Assembly: GCA_025451235.1 (NCBI GenBank)
Contig: JANWKT010000017.1
Location: forward strand, 1-64,000
DNA from: Flavobacteriales bacterium
Lineage (GTDB): Bacteria > Bacteroidota > Bacteroidia > CAIKAF01
Reading direction: 5' to 3'
Length of the DNA stretch: 64,000 bases
The position numbers and the translations under genes are program-made. Of this stretch, positions 44,942-53,396 are shown piece by piece (the first letter of the stretch is position 1; every line of letters starts with the position of its first letter). Below the pieces are notes generated by a model. The model did no database searches. It had not been told where the DNA came from and was given only the letters and a program-made list of their open reading frames with translations.

Positions 44942-45661
44942 CTACGGAAACTTCAGGTTTAGTTTTTTACTGGCATGTTTGCAGGCGATCTGTTGTGCTT
45001 TTTTCTTACTGTTTCCTTCGCCTGTTCCTAAAGGTTTACCATCAATATGTACATTGATGATATATTTCTTTTTATCACCCCTGCCGCTATCACTGATCGT
45101 TTCGAATTTGAGGTTTTTTTTGTTTTTCTGTACCCAGATGAACAATTCGCTTTTATAATCAATATGGTCTTCACGAATCTCCTTTAAATTGATCCTTTTT
45201 TCAATGATCTGTTTTTTTACAAAGCTATAGGCCACTTTAAATCCCCTGTCAAGATAAATAGCTCCTATAAAGGCTTCCAATGCATTGCCCTTTACGTCAT
45301 CCGGAAGTACATTCTTATTAAAATTCCCTTTGATGTATTTCGGCAGACCCAGTTCATCAGCGATCCTGTTCAACTGCGTTCTTTGCACAATGATGGAGCG
45401 TAGTTTGGTAAGCTCTCCTTCATTCTTATCGGGATAATTCTGATACAGCATATCTGCGATTACCAGATCAAGCACCGAATCTCCAAGATATTCAAGCCTT
45501 TCATTATTCAGCCGATCTCCGGATTTACCATTGGATGCGGAAGCGTGGATCAACGCCTGTTCGTAATAGGAAAAATCTTTGATAGGGAACTCTAGGATCT
45601 TTTCCATCCTGGTTTTGAATTCCCGTTTTTCTTTGCTGGTGAATCCCAGCGTTTGAAACAA
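44942..45661 (-). CDS. rnc: Ribonuclease III
   Basis: Cuts double-stranded RNA in rRNA and mRNA processing. 239 residues from a TTG at 45661. The frame has no usable ATG before Met19 (45607), which would remove a family-typical N-terminal helix. The RIIID signature NERLEYLGDSVLDLVIADMLY contains the Glu/Asp metal ligands, GNALEAFIGAIYLDRGF holds the second acidic pair, and the dsRBD follows (YKSELFIWVQKNKKNL, then GEGNSKKKAQQIACKHA). Third gene of acpP-fabF-rnc, with an 89-base gap to fabF. Confidence 0.95.
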   Translation of the reverse strand: MFQTLGFTSKEKREFKTRMEKILEFPIKDFSYYEQALIHASASNGKSGDRLNNERLEYLGDSVLDLVIADMLYQNYPDKNEGELTKLRSIIVQRTQLNRIADELGLPKYIKGNFNKNVLPDDVKGNALEAFIGAIYLDRGFKVAYSFVKKQIIEKRINLKEIREDHIDYKSELFIWVQKNKKNLKFETISDSGRGDKKKYIINVHIDGKPLGTGEGNSKKKAQQIACKHASKKLNLKFP

Positions 45662-45750
45662 TCCTTGTAAAACTAATACTATAATAATGTTCAGTTTAAA
45701 TGACTACTCTGAAAAAAGCATCTGAAAAACATACCCTAAAATAAAAAAAA

Positions 45751-47001
45751 TTACTGGTATTTTTTAAATATAACTGATGCATTATGACCACCAAAACCAA
45801 AAGTATTTGATAGGGTCGCATTTACAGTTCTTTTTACAGCAGTATTAAAGGTAAGATTTAAATTCGGATCAATCTCCGGGTCGTCTGTAAAATGATTAAT
45901 GGTAGGTGGTACAATGCCATCTCTGATCGAAAGAATACAGGCAATGGCTTCAATGGCCCCTGCAGCTCCCAATAAATGGCCGGTCATTGATTTGGTTGAG
46001 CTAATATTTAGCTTAAAGGAATTTTCGCCGAATACTTTGGCAATGGCTTTCAATTCGGCTACATCCCCTAATGGTGTGGATGTGCCGTGAACGTTAATAT
46101 AATCGATGTCGGATGGAGCCATATTCGCATCTTCCAATGCCATATGCATAACATTGATAGCCCCTAATCCTTCAGGATGCGGAGCCGTCATATGGTGGGC
46201 ATCAGCAGTTGCTCCCATACCTACCATTTCTCCATAAATTTTGGCTCCTCTTGCTAAGGCGTGATCCAGATCTTCTAATATAATAGCGCCAGCCCCTTCT
46301 CCTAAAACAAATCCATCGCGGTCCTTGTCAAAAGGACGGGAGGCGGTAGATGGACTATCATTTCGGGTAGAAAGGGCATGCAATGCATTGAATCCACCTA
46401 TTCCAGGCTCATTCACCGCGGCTTCGGATCCACCTGCTACAATGATATTTGTTTTACCAAGACGTATAAAGTTAAATGCATCAATTAAACTATGCGTGGA
46501 AGAGGCACAAGCCGAAACGGTCGCAAAATTAGGGCCTCGAAATCCATGGCGGATGGAAATCACACCGGATGCAATGTCAGCTATTACTTTTGGAATAAAA
46601 AAAGGATTGAAACGAGGTGGTGGCTCATCATGACTATGTTCCTTTACCTCTTTGTAGAAGGTATCTATTCCTCCGATTCCGGAAGCCCAGATCACCCCAA
46701 TTTTATCAAGGTTTAATTTTTCTTTATCAATGCCTGCATCAATAATAGCCTGATCAGAGGCAGCAATGGCATAATGGGTATACGGATCTAATTTACGGGC
46801 TTCTTTTCTTTCCAGGAATTCTTCTACATTAAAGCCCTTTACCTCACAGGCAAATTTGGTTTTAAAATTTGAAGCATCAAAGCGTGTAATGTTGGCTGAT
46901 CCGCTTATTCCACTTACCAGGTTTTTCCAATAATCATTTACATTATTGCCCAATGGAGTAATTGCACCCAGGCCGGTAACTACTACACGCTTTAATAACA
47001 T
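45751..47001 (-). CDS. fabF: 3-oxoacyl-[acyl-carrier-protein] synthase II
   Basis: Condenses acyl-ACP with malonyl-ACP in fatty acid elongation. 416 residues with the thiolase-fold catalytic triad: Cys165 (VSACASSTH), His near 305 (NVHGTSTPLGD) and His near 342 (MTGHLLGAAGAIEA). The C-terminal NTFGFGGHNASVIF is standard. Twelve bases separate it from acpP, so they are cotranscribed. Confidence 0.97.
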   Translation of the reverse strand: MLLKRVVVTGLGAITPLGNNVNDYWKNLVSGISGSANITRFDASNFKTKFACEVKGFNVEEFLERKEARKLDPYTHYAIAASDQAIIDAGIDKEKLNLDKIGVIWASGIGGIDTFYKEVKEHSHDEPPPRFNPFFIPKVIADIASGVISIRHGFRGPNFATVSACASSTHSLIDAFNFIRLGKTNIIVAGGSEAAVNEPGIGGFNALHALSTRNDSPSTASRPFDKDRDGFVLGEGAGAIILEDLDHALARGAKIYGEMVGMGATADAHHMTAPHPEGLGAINVMHMALEDANMAPSDIDYINVHGTSTPLGDVAELKAIAKVFGENSFKLNISSTKSMTGHLLGAAGAIEAIACILSIRDGIVPPTINHFTDDPEIDPNLNLTFNTAVKRTVNATLSNTFGFGGHNASVIFKKYQ

Positions 47002-47013
47002 TCAAAAAAAGTA

Positions 47014-47253
47014 TTAAGCTTTTGCGTTGTCTTCAATATACTTAATAGCTTCACCCACGGTGCTGATTTTTTCAGCTTGATCATCTGGAATGGAAATATT
47101 GAATTCTTTTTCAAACTCCATGATCAATTCCACCGTATCCAAAGAGTCAGCTCCCAAATCGTTAGTAAAGCTAGCTTGTGGAGTCACTTCGCCTTCTTCA
47201 ACTCCCAGTTTGTCAACGATGATTGATTTCACTCTAGATGCAATATCAGACAT
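47014..47253 (-). CDS. acpP: Acyl carrier protein
   Basis: Carries growing acyl chains on a 4'-phosphopantetheine attached to Ser37 ([12 protein letters not shown]). 79 residues from the ATG at 47253 ([18 protein letters not shown]). The longer frame up to 47310 adds residues not seen in ACPs. Acidic helix II ([10 protein letters not shown]) is typical. First gene of acpP-fabF-rnc. A -7-like ATTTACTTTG lies about 25 bases upstream. Confidence 0.97.
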   Translation of the reverse strand: MSDIASRVKSIIVDKLGVEEGEVTPQASFTNDLGADSLDTVELIMEFEKEFNISIPDDQAEKISTVGEAIKYIEDNAKA

Positions 47254-47389
47254 AGTAAAAAATTTATGAGGTTTATTGGTGCAAAGTAAATAAAAACTAT
47301 ACAATATCAATCACATTGGTAAAAAAATAAATTTGATAATATTTATGAAAATGGCTGTTTGCCAGTGCTTTGTGCTAGTGGAGCATGGG

Positions 47390-48031
47390 CTAGTCCACCC
47401 TAATCAGGCTCTGATCTGCTATTCCAATGATTGTTTCATCAGGTTCTGGTCGCATTAAAAACAGTCCTGTAAGGCTTCCGAATGCGGGTAAAATCATTCT
47501 TTTTTTCCCAATCAGAAAGCAAGGAATTTTCACTGCCTGCCGGGCTTTTCCCAACAATCTAATCCCAGGATGAATATGGCCACAGACATTATACAAGTTT
47601 TTATCATCTTCAGGTTGGTGTGTAAAACAAATATTCCCCTGAACCCATCTTTCCACTACATCCATTTTTACTGATTTATATAATTCTGCTGGTAATAAAT
47701 CATGGTTCCCTTCGATCAGTATGAGTTCGAGATGGGAATGCTGATTGCACCAAATCGAAAACATGTCCCATTCTGTATTATAATCACTGTGGAAAAGATC
47801 TCCCAAAAAAACGAGCTTCAGCGGATCTAGCTGGGTAATGAGTTCGGTGATCTTATCCAGGTCCTGCAACCCGGCTCCAAGGCTGAGAGGAATGCCCGAC
47901 TTCCTGAAATGAGAGGATTTGCCCAGGTGGAGGTCTGAAACGATCAGCATTCGGTGCAATGGCCAGTACAAGCATTTCTGGCTTAAAAGCAGAAAACGCT
48001 GATCACCAACTTCAATTTCGAGCTTTTCCAA
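47390..48031 (-). CDS. pdeM: Ligase-associated metallophosphoesterase PdeM
   Basis: 213 residues starting at a TTG (48031). The only ATG downstream (Met28) would cut off the first strands. Calcineurin-type metal motifs are SDLHLGKS, FLGDLFHSD, EGNHDL and GHIHPG. The family (TIGR04123) usually neighbours an ATP-dependent ligase and a DEXH helicase in a DNA-repair cluster. Those partners are not in this window, so here it stands apart. The substrate is not established. Confidence 0.88.
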   Translation of the reverse strand: MEKLEIEVGDQRFLLLSQKCLYWPLHRMLIVSDLHLGKSSHFRKSGIPLSLGAGLQDLDKITELITQLDPLKLVFLGDLFHSDYNTEWDMFSIWCNQHSHLELILIEGNHDLLPAELYKSVKMDVVERWVQGNICFTHQPEDDKNLYNVCGHIHPGIRLLGKARQAVKIPCFLIGKKRMILPAFGSLTGLFLMRPEPDETIIGIADQSLIRVD

Positions 48032-48102
48032 TAGAATAAAAATAATTCAGAATTTGAACCGTTTGTGAACCGGGGTGTAATATTACTCAAACTATTTGGC
48101 CA

Positions 48103-48750
48103 ATGAAAAAACTTATTTTAACTAACCTACTAGTATCCAGCGCTTTAATTCTTGGAGCTCAAAATATCATCAACGAGCAGACAGCCTCGAACATCAATGT
48201 AAACCAGACCAATTGGGATAATAACCCATACGATAACATTGGAGGCAACGAAATCCAGACCAACAACAGAGGAAACAGAGGCGGCGGAGCATCTGCCTTT
48301 CAGAGCCTTTCGAATAACAACAACAATGCCACTCAGACCCAGGCGGCCAATAGCAATAACCGGTCAACACAACGTGTTCAGGGAAATGTATACCGTGGAA
48401 ATACATTTAATACCAACATCAATGACGTGAATGATAATGTACAGGAGAATAATAGCCCCAATCGTGGGAACCAGGGTCCGGTGAACAATGTGGCTGCCAA
48501 TAGCAATCCTCAGGCGAATACTTCCAATGCAAATAAATCAAATAACACTAAGGTGGTAGTTGCAGAATCGGGAGGGTTGGATTTTAAACCAATTACCAGA
48601 AGAGGCGGAGACTATAGCGATGGTGGGAAAATGAAAAAAGGGCAAAAGAATTTTTATAGCCAGCAATCACCTTCCAAAAAAACGGTATCAAAAAGAAAGC
48701 CCAGCTTTAAAAAAGTAAAGCACCATACTTCTAAATGTGCCAGCTGGTAA
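48103..48750 (+). CDS. Asn-rich exported low-complexity protein
   Basis: 215 residues with signal peptide MKKLILTNLLVSSALILGAQ. The middle (about 20-150) is dominated by Asn, with Thr, Gln, Gly and Ser, in runs such as SNNNNNATQTQ and SNPQANTSNANKSNNT. The last 60 residues are strongly basic (KKGQKNFYSQQSPSKK, then RKPSFKKVKHHTSK) and end CASW. No family recognised. The composition suggests a disordered exported protein. Single gene, divergent from pdeM. Confidence 0.75.
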   Translation: MKKLILTNLLVSSALILGAQNIINEQTASNINVNQTNWDNNPYDNIGGNEIQTNNRGNRGGGASAFQSLSNNNNNATQTQAANSNNRSTQRVQGNVYRGNTFNTNINDVNDNVQENNSPNRGNQGPVNNVAANSNPQANTSNANKSNNTKVVVAESGGLDFKPITRRGGDYSDGGKMKKGQKNFYSQQSPSKKTVSKRKPSFKKVKHHTSKCASW

Positions 48751-48758
48751 AAGCAGTC

Positions 48759-50903
48759 CTAATTAAAAACAATAAAATCTACCTGTCTTCTTTCCATATC
48801 AGCGTTTTTCACCTGGATCTTTAATTTATCTCCCAGCCGATAACGCTGACCATATTTTTTACCTATAAACTGATGGTTTTTATCATCATATACATAGGCA
48901 TCATCTTTCATATCACGGGCCCTGATCATTCCTTCACATTTATTCTCAAGGATCTCCACGTATATTCCCCATTCGGTAACTCCACTAATCACTCCGTCGA
49001 AAATTTCGCCCAGCCGATCTGATAAATATTCAACTTGCTTATATCTTACCGAAGCTCTTTCCGCATCTGCTGCCTTCTTTTCCATATCGGAGGAATGCCG
49101 GCACCGCACCTCATAATCTTTTGCATTGGCTGAAGCCATCCCTTGTAAATAGCGATCGAGCAACCGATGTACCATTACATCCGGATAACGGCGGATGGGC
49201 GAAGTAAAATGGGTATAATAATCAAACGATAATCCATAATGCCCAATGTTTTCGGTACTATATACCGCTTTGGCCATGCTGCGAATGGTGAGGTTTTGGA
49301 TCATATCCTCCTCCGGCTTACCTTTCACGGCCGTCATCATTTTATTAAGACTATACGCAATATTTCTGGGGGAATTGATGTCCAATTGGTATCCGAATGC
49401 TTTTACAAACTCCTTTAATTCCTGAAGTTTTGTTTCATCGGGCTGATCATGGATCCGGTATACAAAGGTTTTGATCTCCTTCTGTTTCTCATCTTTCAAC
49501 CCAATTTTTTCTGCTACTTTTTTATTGGCCAGTAACATAAATTCTTCTATCAACCAATTGGATTCCTTGGTTACTTTAAAATAAACATCATATGGAAATC
49601 CCTTGGCGTCTAATTTAAATTTCACCTCAGTCGACTCCACTCTTAAAGCTCCATTATCAAATCTTTGTTTGCGAAGAATGGAGGCCAACTGATGAAAAGT
49701 GAGTATTTCATCCTTCAGGTCCCCTTCGCCTTTCTCGATCACTTCTTGGGCCTCCTCATACGTAAACCTACGGATAGAATGGATCACGGTTCGTCCAAAC
49801 CATTGCGATTTTATATTAGCCTCTTTGTCCATTTCAAAAACGGCACTATAACATAACTTGTCTTCATTGGGGCGGAGCGAACAAACGCCGTTCGATAGTT
49901 TCTCGGGTAGCATCGGAACTACTCGATCCACCAGGTAAACAGAAGTTGCCCTGTTATATGCTTCCTGGTCCAGCATACTGGCCTCTGGCATATAATGGGT
50001 CACATCCGCAATATGGATGCCTATTTCATAGTTTCCATTGTCCAATGTTTTTATCGACAAGGCATCATCAAAATCTTTTGCATCATGTGGGTCGATCGTA
50101 AAAGTGGTGGTGGTTCTAAAATCTCTTCGCCTATTGATCTCTTCTTCCGAAATATCAAATCCTATTTTTTCGGCATATCTTTCAACGGATGCAGGAAATT
50201 CCGAAGGAAAGCCATACTCGGCAAGAATGGCGTGCATTTCGGTTTCGTTTTCGCCCTTTTTCCCCAACACTTTTATTACCTCACCGGTTGGTTTCTTGCC
50301 CGATTTGGGCCATTCCGTTATCCGAACAACTACTTTTTCGCCATGTTTACCTTTGTTCAGGTTTTGCAACGGAATAAAAATATCAATAGAGATCCTATCA
50401 TTATCAGGTACCAGGAATGCATATTTATCGGATACTTCCAATACCCCCACAAACTCCGTTTTATTCCTCTGTAAAACTTCTATGATCTCTCCTTCCTTTT
50501 TCCCCTCGGTTTTCCGGTTAAACAGGTTCACTTTTACAATATCACCTGGCATAGCTCCATTTACGTGCTTCGAAGCAATAAAAATATCCGTGTCCTCCCC
50601 TTCAACCATTACAAATGCATTCCCTGAAGCCAATAAATCTACCTTGCCTTCAACGGTGGTTTCTTTTTTAATGATCCTGAACTTCCCTTTTTGCAACTCC
50701 TCCACCTCTTCTTTTTCCACCAGCGCATCCAATATTTCAGATACAAGTCCTCTTGAAAAATCATCCTTTAGCTCCATTTGGGCTGCGATCTGCTTATAAT
50801 TTAGCTGCTTGTTGCCTGCTGTTTCCAGTACTTTTTTGATTTCTGCAGCGAGGGTATTGTGAAGGTTGCCTTTTGACTTTTTCTTGCTTTTCTTATGGCT
50901 CAT
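48759..50903 (-). CDS. rnr: Ribonuclease R
   Basis: 3'-5' exoribonuclease that degrades structured RNA. 714 residues. N-terminal winged helix (QLNYKQIAAQMELKDDFSRG), two cold-shock domains (EGKVDLLASGNAFVMVEGED and EFVGVLEVSDKYAFLVPD), the RNB catalytic core with Asp clusters (TIDPHDAKDFDDALSI) and HYGLSFDYYTHFTSPIRRYPD, and a C-terminal S1 domain (GEIFDGVISGVTEWGIYVEI). The C-terminus lacks the long Lys-rich tail of E. coli RNase R. A near-consensus box TAAGTTTA lies 17 bases upstream. Confidence 0.97.
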   Translation of the reverse strand: MSHKKSKKKSKGNLHNTLAAEIKKVLETAGNKQLNYKQIAAQMELKDDFSRGLVSEILDALVEKEEVEELQKGKFRIIKKETTVEGKVDLLASGNAFVMVEGEDTDIFIASKHVNGAMPGDIVKVNLFNRKTEGKKEGEIIEVLQRNKTEFVGVLEVSDKYAFLVPDNDRISIDIFIPLQNLNKGKHGEKVVVRITEWPKSGKKPTGEVIKVLGKKGENETEMHAILAEYGFPSEFPASVERYAEKIGFDISEEEINRRRDFRTTTTFTIDPHDAKDFDDALSIKTLDNGNYEIGIHIADVTHYMPEASMLDQEAYNRATSVYLVDRVVPMLPEKLSNGVCSLRPNEDKLCYSAVFEMDKEANIKSQWFGRTVIHSIRRFTYEEAQEVIEKGEGDLKDEILTFHQLASILRKQRFDNGALRVESTEVKFKLDAKGFPYDVYFKVTKESNWLIEEFMLLANKKVAEKIGLKDEKQKEIKTFVYRIHDQPDETKLQELKEFVKAFGYQLDINSPRNIAYSLNKMMTAVKGKPEEDMIQNLTIRSMAKAVYSTENIGHYGLSFDYYTHFTSPIRRYPDVMVHRLLDRYLQGMASANAKDYEVRCRHSSDMEKKAADAERASVRYKQVEYLSDRLGEIFDGVISGVTEWGIYVEILENKCEGMIRARDMKDDAYVYDDKNHQFIGKKYGQRYRLGDKLKIQVKNADMERRQVDFIVFN

Positions 50904-50983
50904 GGGTCATATTTTCGGCATAAACTTACCTAATTAACCCACATTTTATTCGGTATATTTCAAGTATTAATCAACACATTACT

Positions 50984-50991
50984 TATCTTTG
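50984..50991 (+). promoter_or_regulatory. -7 promoter element TATCTTTG
   Basis: Exact TAnnTTTG match 20 bases before the ATG at 51012. Probably drives the SIS isomerase gene and lipB. Confidence 0.5.
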
Positions 50992-51011
50992 ACTGATTGT
51001 ATTAGAAGCAA

Positions 51012-51998
51012 ATGAAAGAACTAATAGAAGAATTTGCCGGGCAGATAGAAAAAGGGATTGATATTTTTAAAAAGACCACCCCAAAAGCTATATCAAGGAA
51101 ATACAGCAATATTGTGATCAGCGGACTGGGAGGTTCGGGAATTGGTGGTACTATTATAAAAGATCTGAGTTCAGGTTTTAGCAATACTCCCGTTTTGGTA
51201 AACAAGGATTATTCCATTCCTGCATTTGTTGGACCAGATACCCTGTTTATTGCCAGCTCCTATAGTGGCGATACAGAAGAAACGCTGGCCGCTACCGAAC
51301 AGGCGATAAAAAAGGGGGCATCCATTATTTGTATTAGCAGTGGAGGCAAGCTTAGTCAAATAGCAAAGGCCCATCAGTTGGATCTTCTAGTCATTCCCGG
51401 AGGTAGCCCACCAAGGGCCAATCTTGGTTATTCCCTCACCCAATTGATCTGCATTTTTTCTGCTGCGGGCTTTTTGCCGAAAGAATTCCAGCAAGACCTG
51501 GAAAAAGTTCCGGCATTTTTAAGAAAGAATGAAAAAAATATTCTCGATCAGTCAACATGGATTGCTAAAGAAATCTTTGGCAAAAAAGTGGTGATATACA
51601 GCGATGCTTCACATGAAGGTATTGCCATCCGGTTCCGGCAACAGTTAAATGAAAATTCAAAGAACCTATGTTGGCATCATGTAGTGCCAGAAATGAACCA
51701 TAACGAGCTGGTAGGCTGGACCGAACCAACCGCAGACCTAGCCGTTGTTTTTATAAGAAACAGTACGGATCATAAAAGGAATCAGCATAGGATAGAGATC
51801 AACAAGGGCATTATTCAGGCATATACACCTTCGGTGTTAGAGGTCTGGGCCGAAGGGGAAAATGAGCTGGAAAGGGCCTTGTATATGATCCATATGGTTG
51901 ACTGGACGTCCTATTTTCTTGCCAAACTCAAGGGAGTAGATATTATGGACATACAAGTGATTGACTTTTTGAAGCAAAAGTTATCGGAGATTGACTAA
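51012..51998 (+). CDS. Bifunctional phosphoglucose/phosphomannose isomerase (SIS domain)
   Basis: 328 residues with two SIS folds: the N-terminal GLGGSGIGGTIIKDL and SYSGDTEETLAA phosphosugar loops, and a C-terminal half with EMNHNELVGWTEP and SHEGIAIRFRQQLNENSK, which fit the archaeal/bacterial bifunctional PGI/PMI family (bact-PGI_C). Interconverts glucose-6-P, fructose-6-P and mannose-6-P. lipB follows after 14 bases on the same strand, although the pathways are unrelated. Confidence 0.92.
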   Translation: MKELIEEFAGQIEKGIDIFKKTTPKAISRKYSNIVISGLGGSGIGGTIIKDLSSGFSNTPVLVNKDYSIPAFVGPDTLFIASSYSGDTEETLAATEQAIKKGASIICISSGGKLSQIAKAHQLDLLVIPGGSPPRANLGYSLTQLICIFSAAGFLPKEFQQDLEKVPAFLRKNEKNILDQSTWIAKEIFGKKVVIYSDASHEGIAIRFRQQLNENSKNLCWHHVVPEMNHNELVGWTEPTADLAVVFIRNSTDHKRNQHRIEINKGIIQAYTPSVLEVWAEGENELERALYMIHMVDWTSYFLAKLKGVDIMDIQVIDFLKQKLSEID

Positions 51999-52012
51999 TA
52001 CATTTATGTAGC

Positions 52013-52738
52013 ATGTCTTTAATGGCGAATAAAAAGGTGGAATTCAGGGATATGGGGCAGATCCGTTATAAAGAAGCCTGGGATTTGCAATTGTCGTTAT
52101 TCGAGGAGATCAAAGAAATCAAATTAAAGAACCGGGAGCTTTCTCCCGACCAATGGCTTACTACCCAAAATTATCTCTTGTTCTGTGAGCATAACCCTGT
52201 ATACACATTAGGAAAAAGTGGGTTAATGGAAAACCTATTGTTGAACAATGAGCAGTTGAAGGATAAGGGAATTGAATTTTTTCATATCAACAGGGGAGGC
52301 GATATTACTTTTCATGGCCCTGGACAGTTAACCGGTTACCCGATCTTCGACCTGAGCAATTTTAAGACGGATATTATTGGCTACCTGCGGGATCTGGAGG
52401 ATGTAATCATACAGGTATTGGAAGAGTTCGGGATCAATGGAGGAAGGATTCCAGGACTTACTGGGGTTTGGGTAGATTGGAATGACACAAAAAAAGCCAG
52501 AAAAATATGTGCATTTGGGATTCATAGTAGTCGCTGGGCCACTATGCATGGATTCGGATTAAATGTATCCACCGACCTGAGCTATTTCGGCCATATTGTC
52601 CCTTGTGGGATCATTGATAAAAGCGTTACTTCTATTGAAAAAGAAATAGGTCCTGTAAGAATGGAAGATGTAAAAAGACTTTGTATTGAAAAGATATCCC
52701 ATGTTTTTGGGGCGGAAATACTCAGTTTTTCGCATTAA
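52013..52738 (+). CDS. lipB: Octanoyltransferase LipB
   Basis: Transfers octanoyl from ACP to lipoyl-dependent enzymes, the first step of endogenous lipoylation. 241 residues. The LipB signature RGGDITFHGPGQLTGYP, CAFGIHSSRWATMHGFGLNV with the catalytic Lys just before it (KARKICAFG), and catalytic Cys in FGHIVPCGI are present. ATG at 52013 or, three codons on, 52022. Linked with acpP by pathway, not by position. Confidence 0.95.
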   Translation: MSLMANKKVEFRDMGQIRYKEAWDLQLSLFEEIKEIKLKNRELSPDQWLTTQNYLLFCEHNPVYTLGKSGLMENLLLNNEQLKDKGIEFFHINRGGDITFHGPGQLTGYPIFDLSNFKTDIIGYLRDLEDVIIQVLEEFGINGGRIPGLTGVWVDWNDTKKARKICAFGIHSSRWATMHGFGLNVSTDLSYFGHIVPCGIIDKSVTSIEKEIGPVRMEDVKRLCIEKISHVFGAEILSFSH

Positions 52739-52856
52739 TTTTTTTGTGGCTTTCTCCGGATTCCCTCCGGGTTATATAAAAATATTCATCCACGTGCAGC
52801 GTTTTAGGGATCTGGCTGTCTATATATAAACCAAAGGAAATGTATTTGAAAAAATA

Positions 52857-53396
52857 ATGCCAATCATAACCCAGGAGTTGGTGCATAGGTGCAAAAGGAA
52901 TGAACGGGCTGCCATGGCGGAGTTGTTTAAAATCCTAGCGCCTAAACTCAAGGGAATATGCTATAGGTATTGTGGGAATGCATTTGATGCGGAAGATCTC
53001 TTGCAGGAAACCTTTATCATTGTTTTTACCAAAATCGGTTCATTTAAAGAGCAAGGGAGTTTTGAAGGCTGGACCCGCAGGATTGCAGTCAACACATGCA
53101 TCAACTGGTTAAAGAAAAACAAGCTTCTTCACCAAATGTATGAGCTTCAACCTAAACACGATGCCGAAGAGGATCAGGAAGAGGACCTGGCTGAGCTCAA
53201 TACACAGGAACTGGTGCAGCATATTGCTGCATTACCAGATGGGTACAGGACTATTCTTAACCTGTTTGCCATAGAGGGATATAGCCATAAAGAAATAGGA
53301 GAACAGTTGGGAATTAATGAAAGCACCTCCCGGTCACAGTATACAAGAGCCAAAAAAGCCCTACAACATTTATTTATGAAAGAAAAAAAACCATGA
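52857..53396 (+). CDS. ECF-type RNA polymerase sigma factor
   Basis: 179 residues. Sigma region 2 (LAPKLKGICYRYCGNAFDAEDLLQETFIIVF) and region 4 helix-turn-helix (YRTILNLFAIEGYSHKEIGEQLGINESTSRSQYTRAK) without region 3, the ECF layout. No fused regulatory domain. Its stop overlaps the start of the next gene (ATGA at 53393-53396), indicating coupled translation with the anti-sigma/barrel protein, which would hold it inactive at the membrane until a signal comes. Confidence 0.95.
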   Translation: MPIITQELVHRCKRNERAAMAELFKILAPKLKGICYRYCGNAFDAEDLLQETFIIVFTKIGSFKEQGSFEGWTRRIAVNTCINWLKKNKLLHQMYELQPKHDAEEDQEEDLAELNTQELVQHIAALPDGYRTILNLFAIEGYSHKEIGEQLGINESTSRSQYTRAKKALQHLFMKEKKP

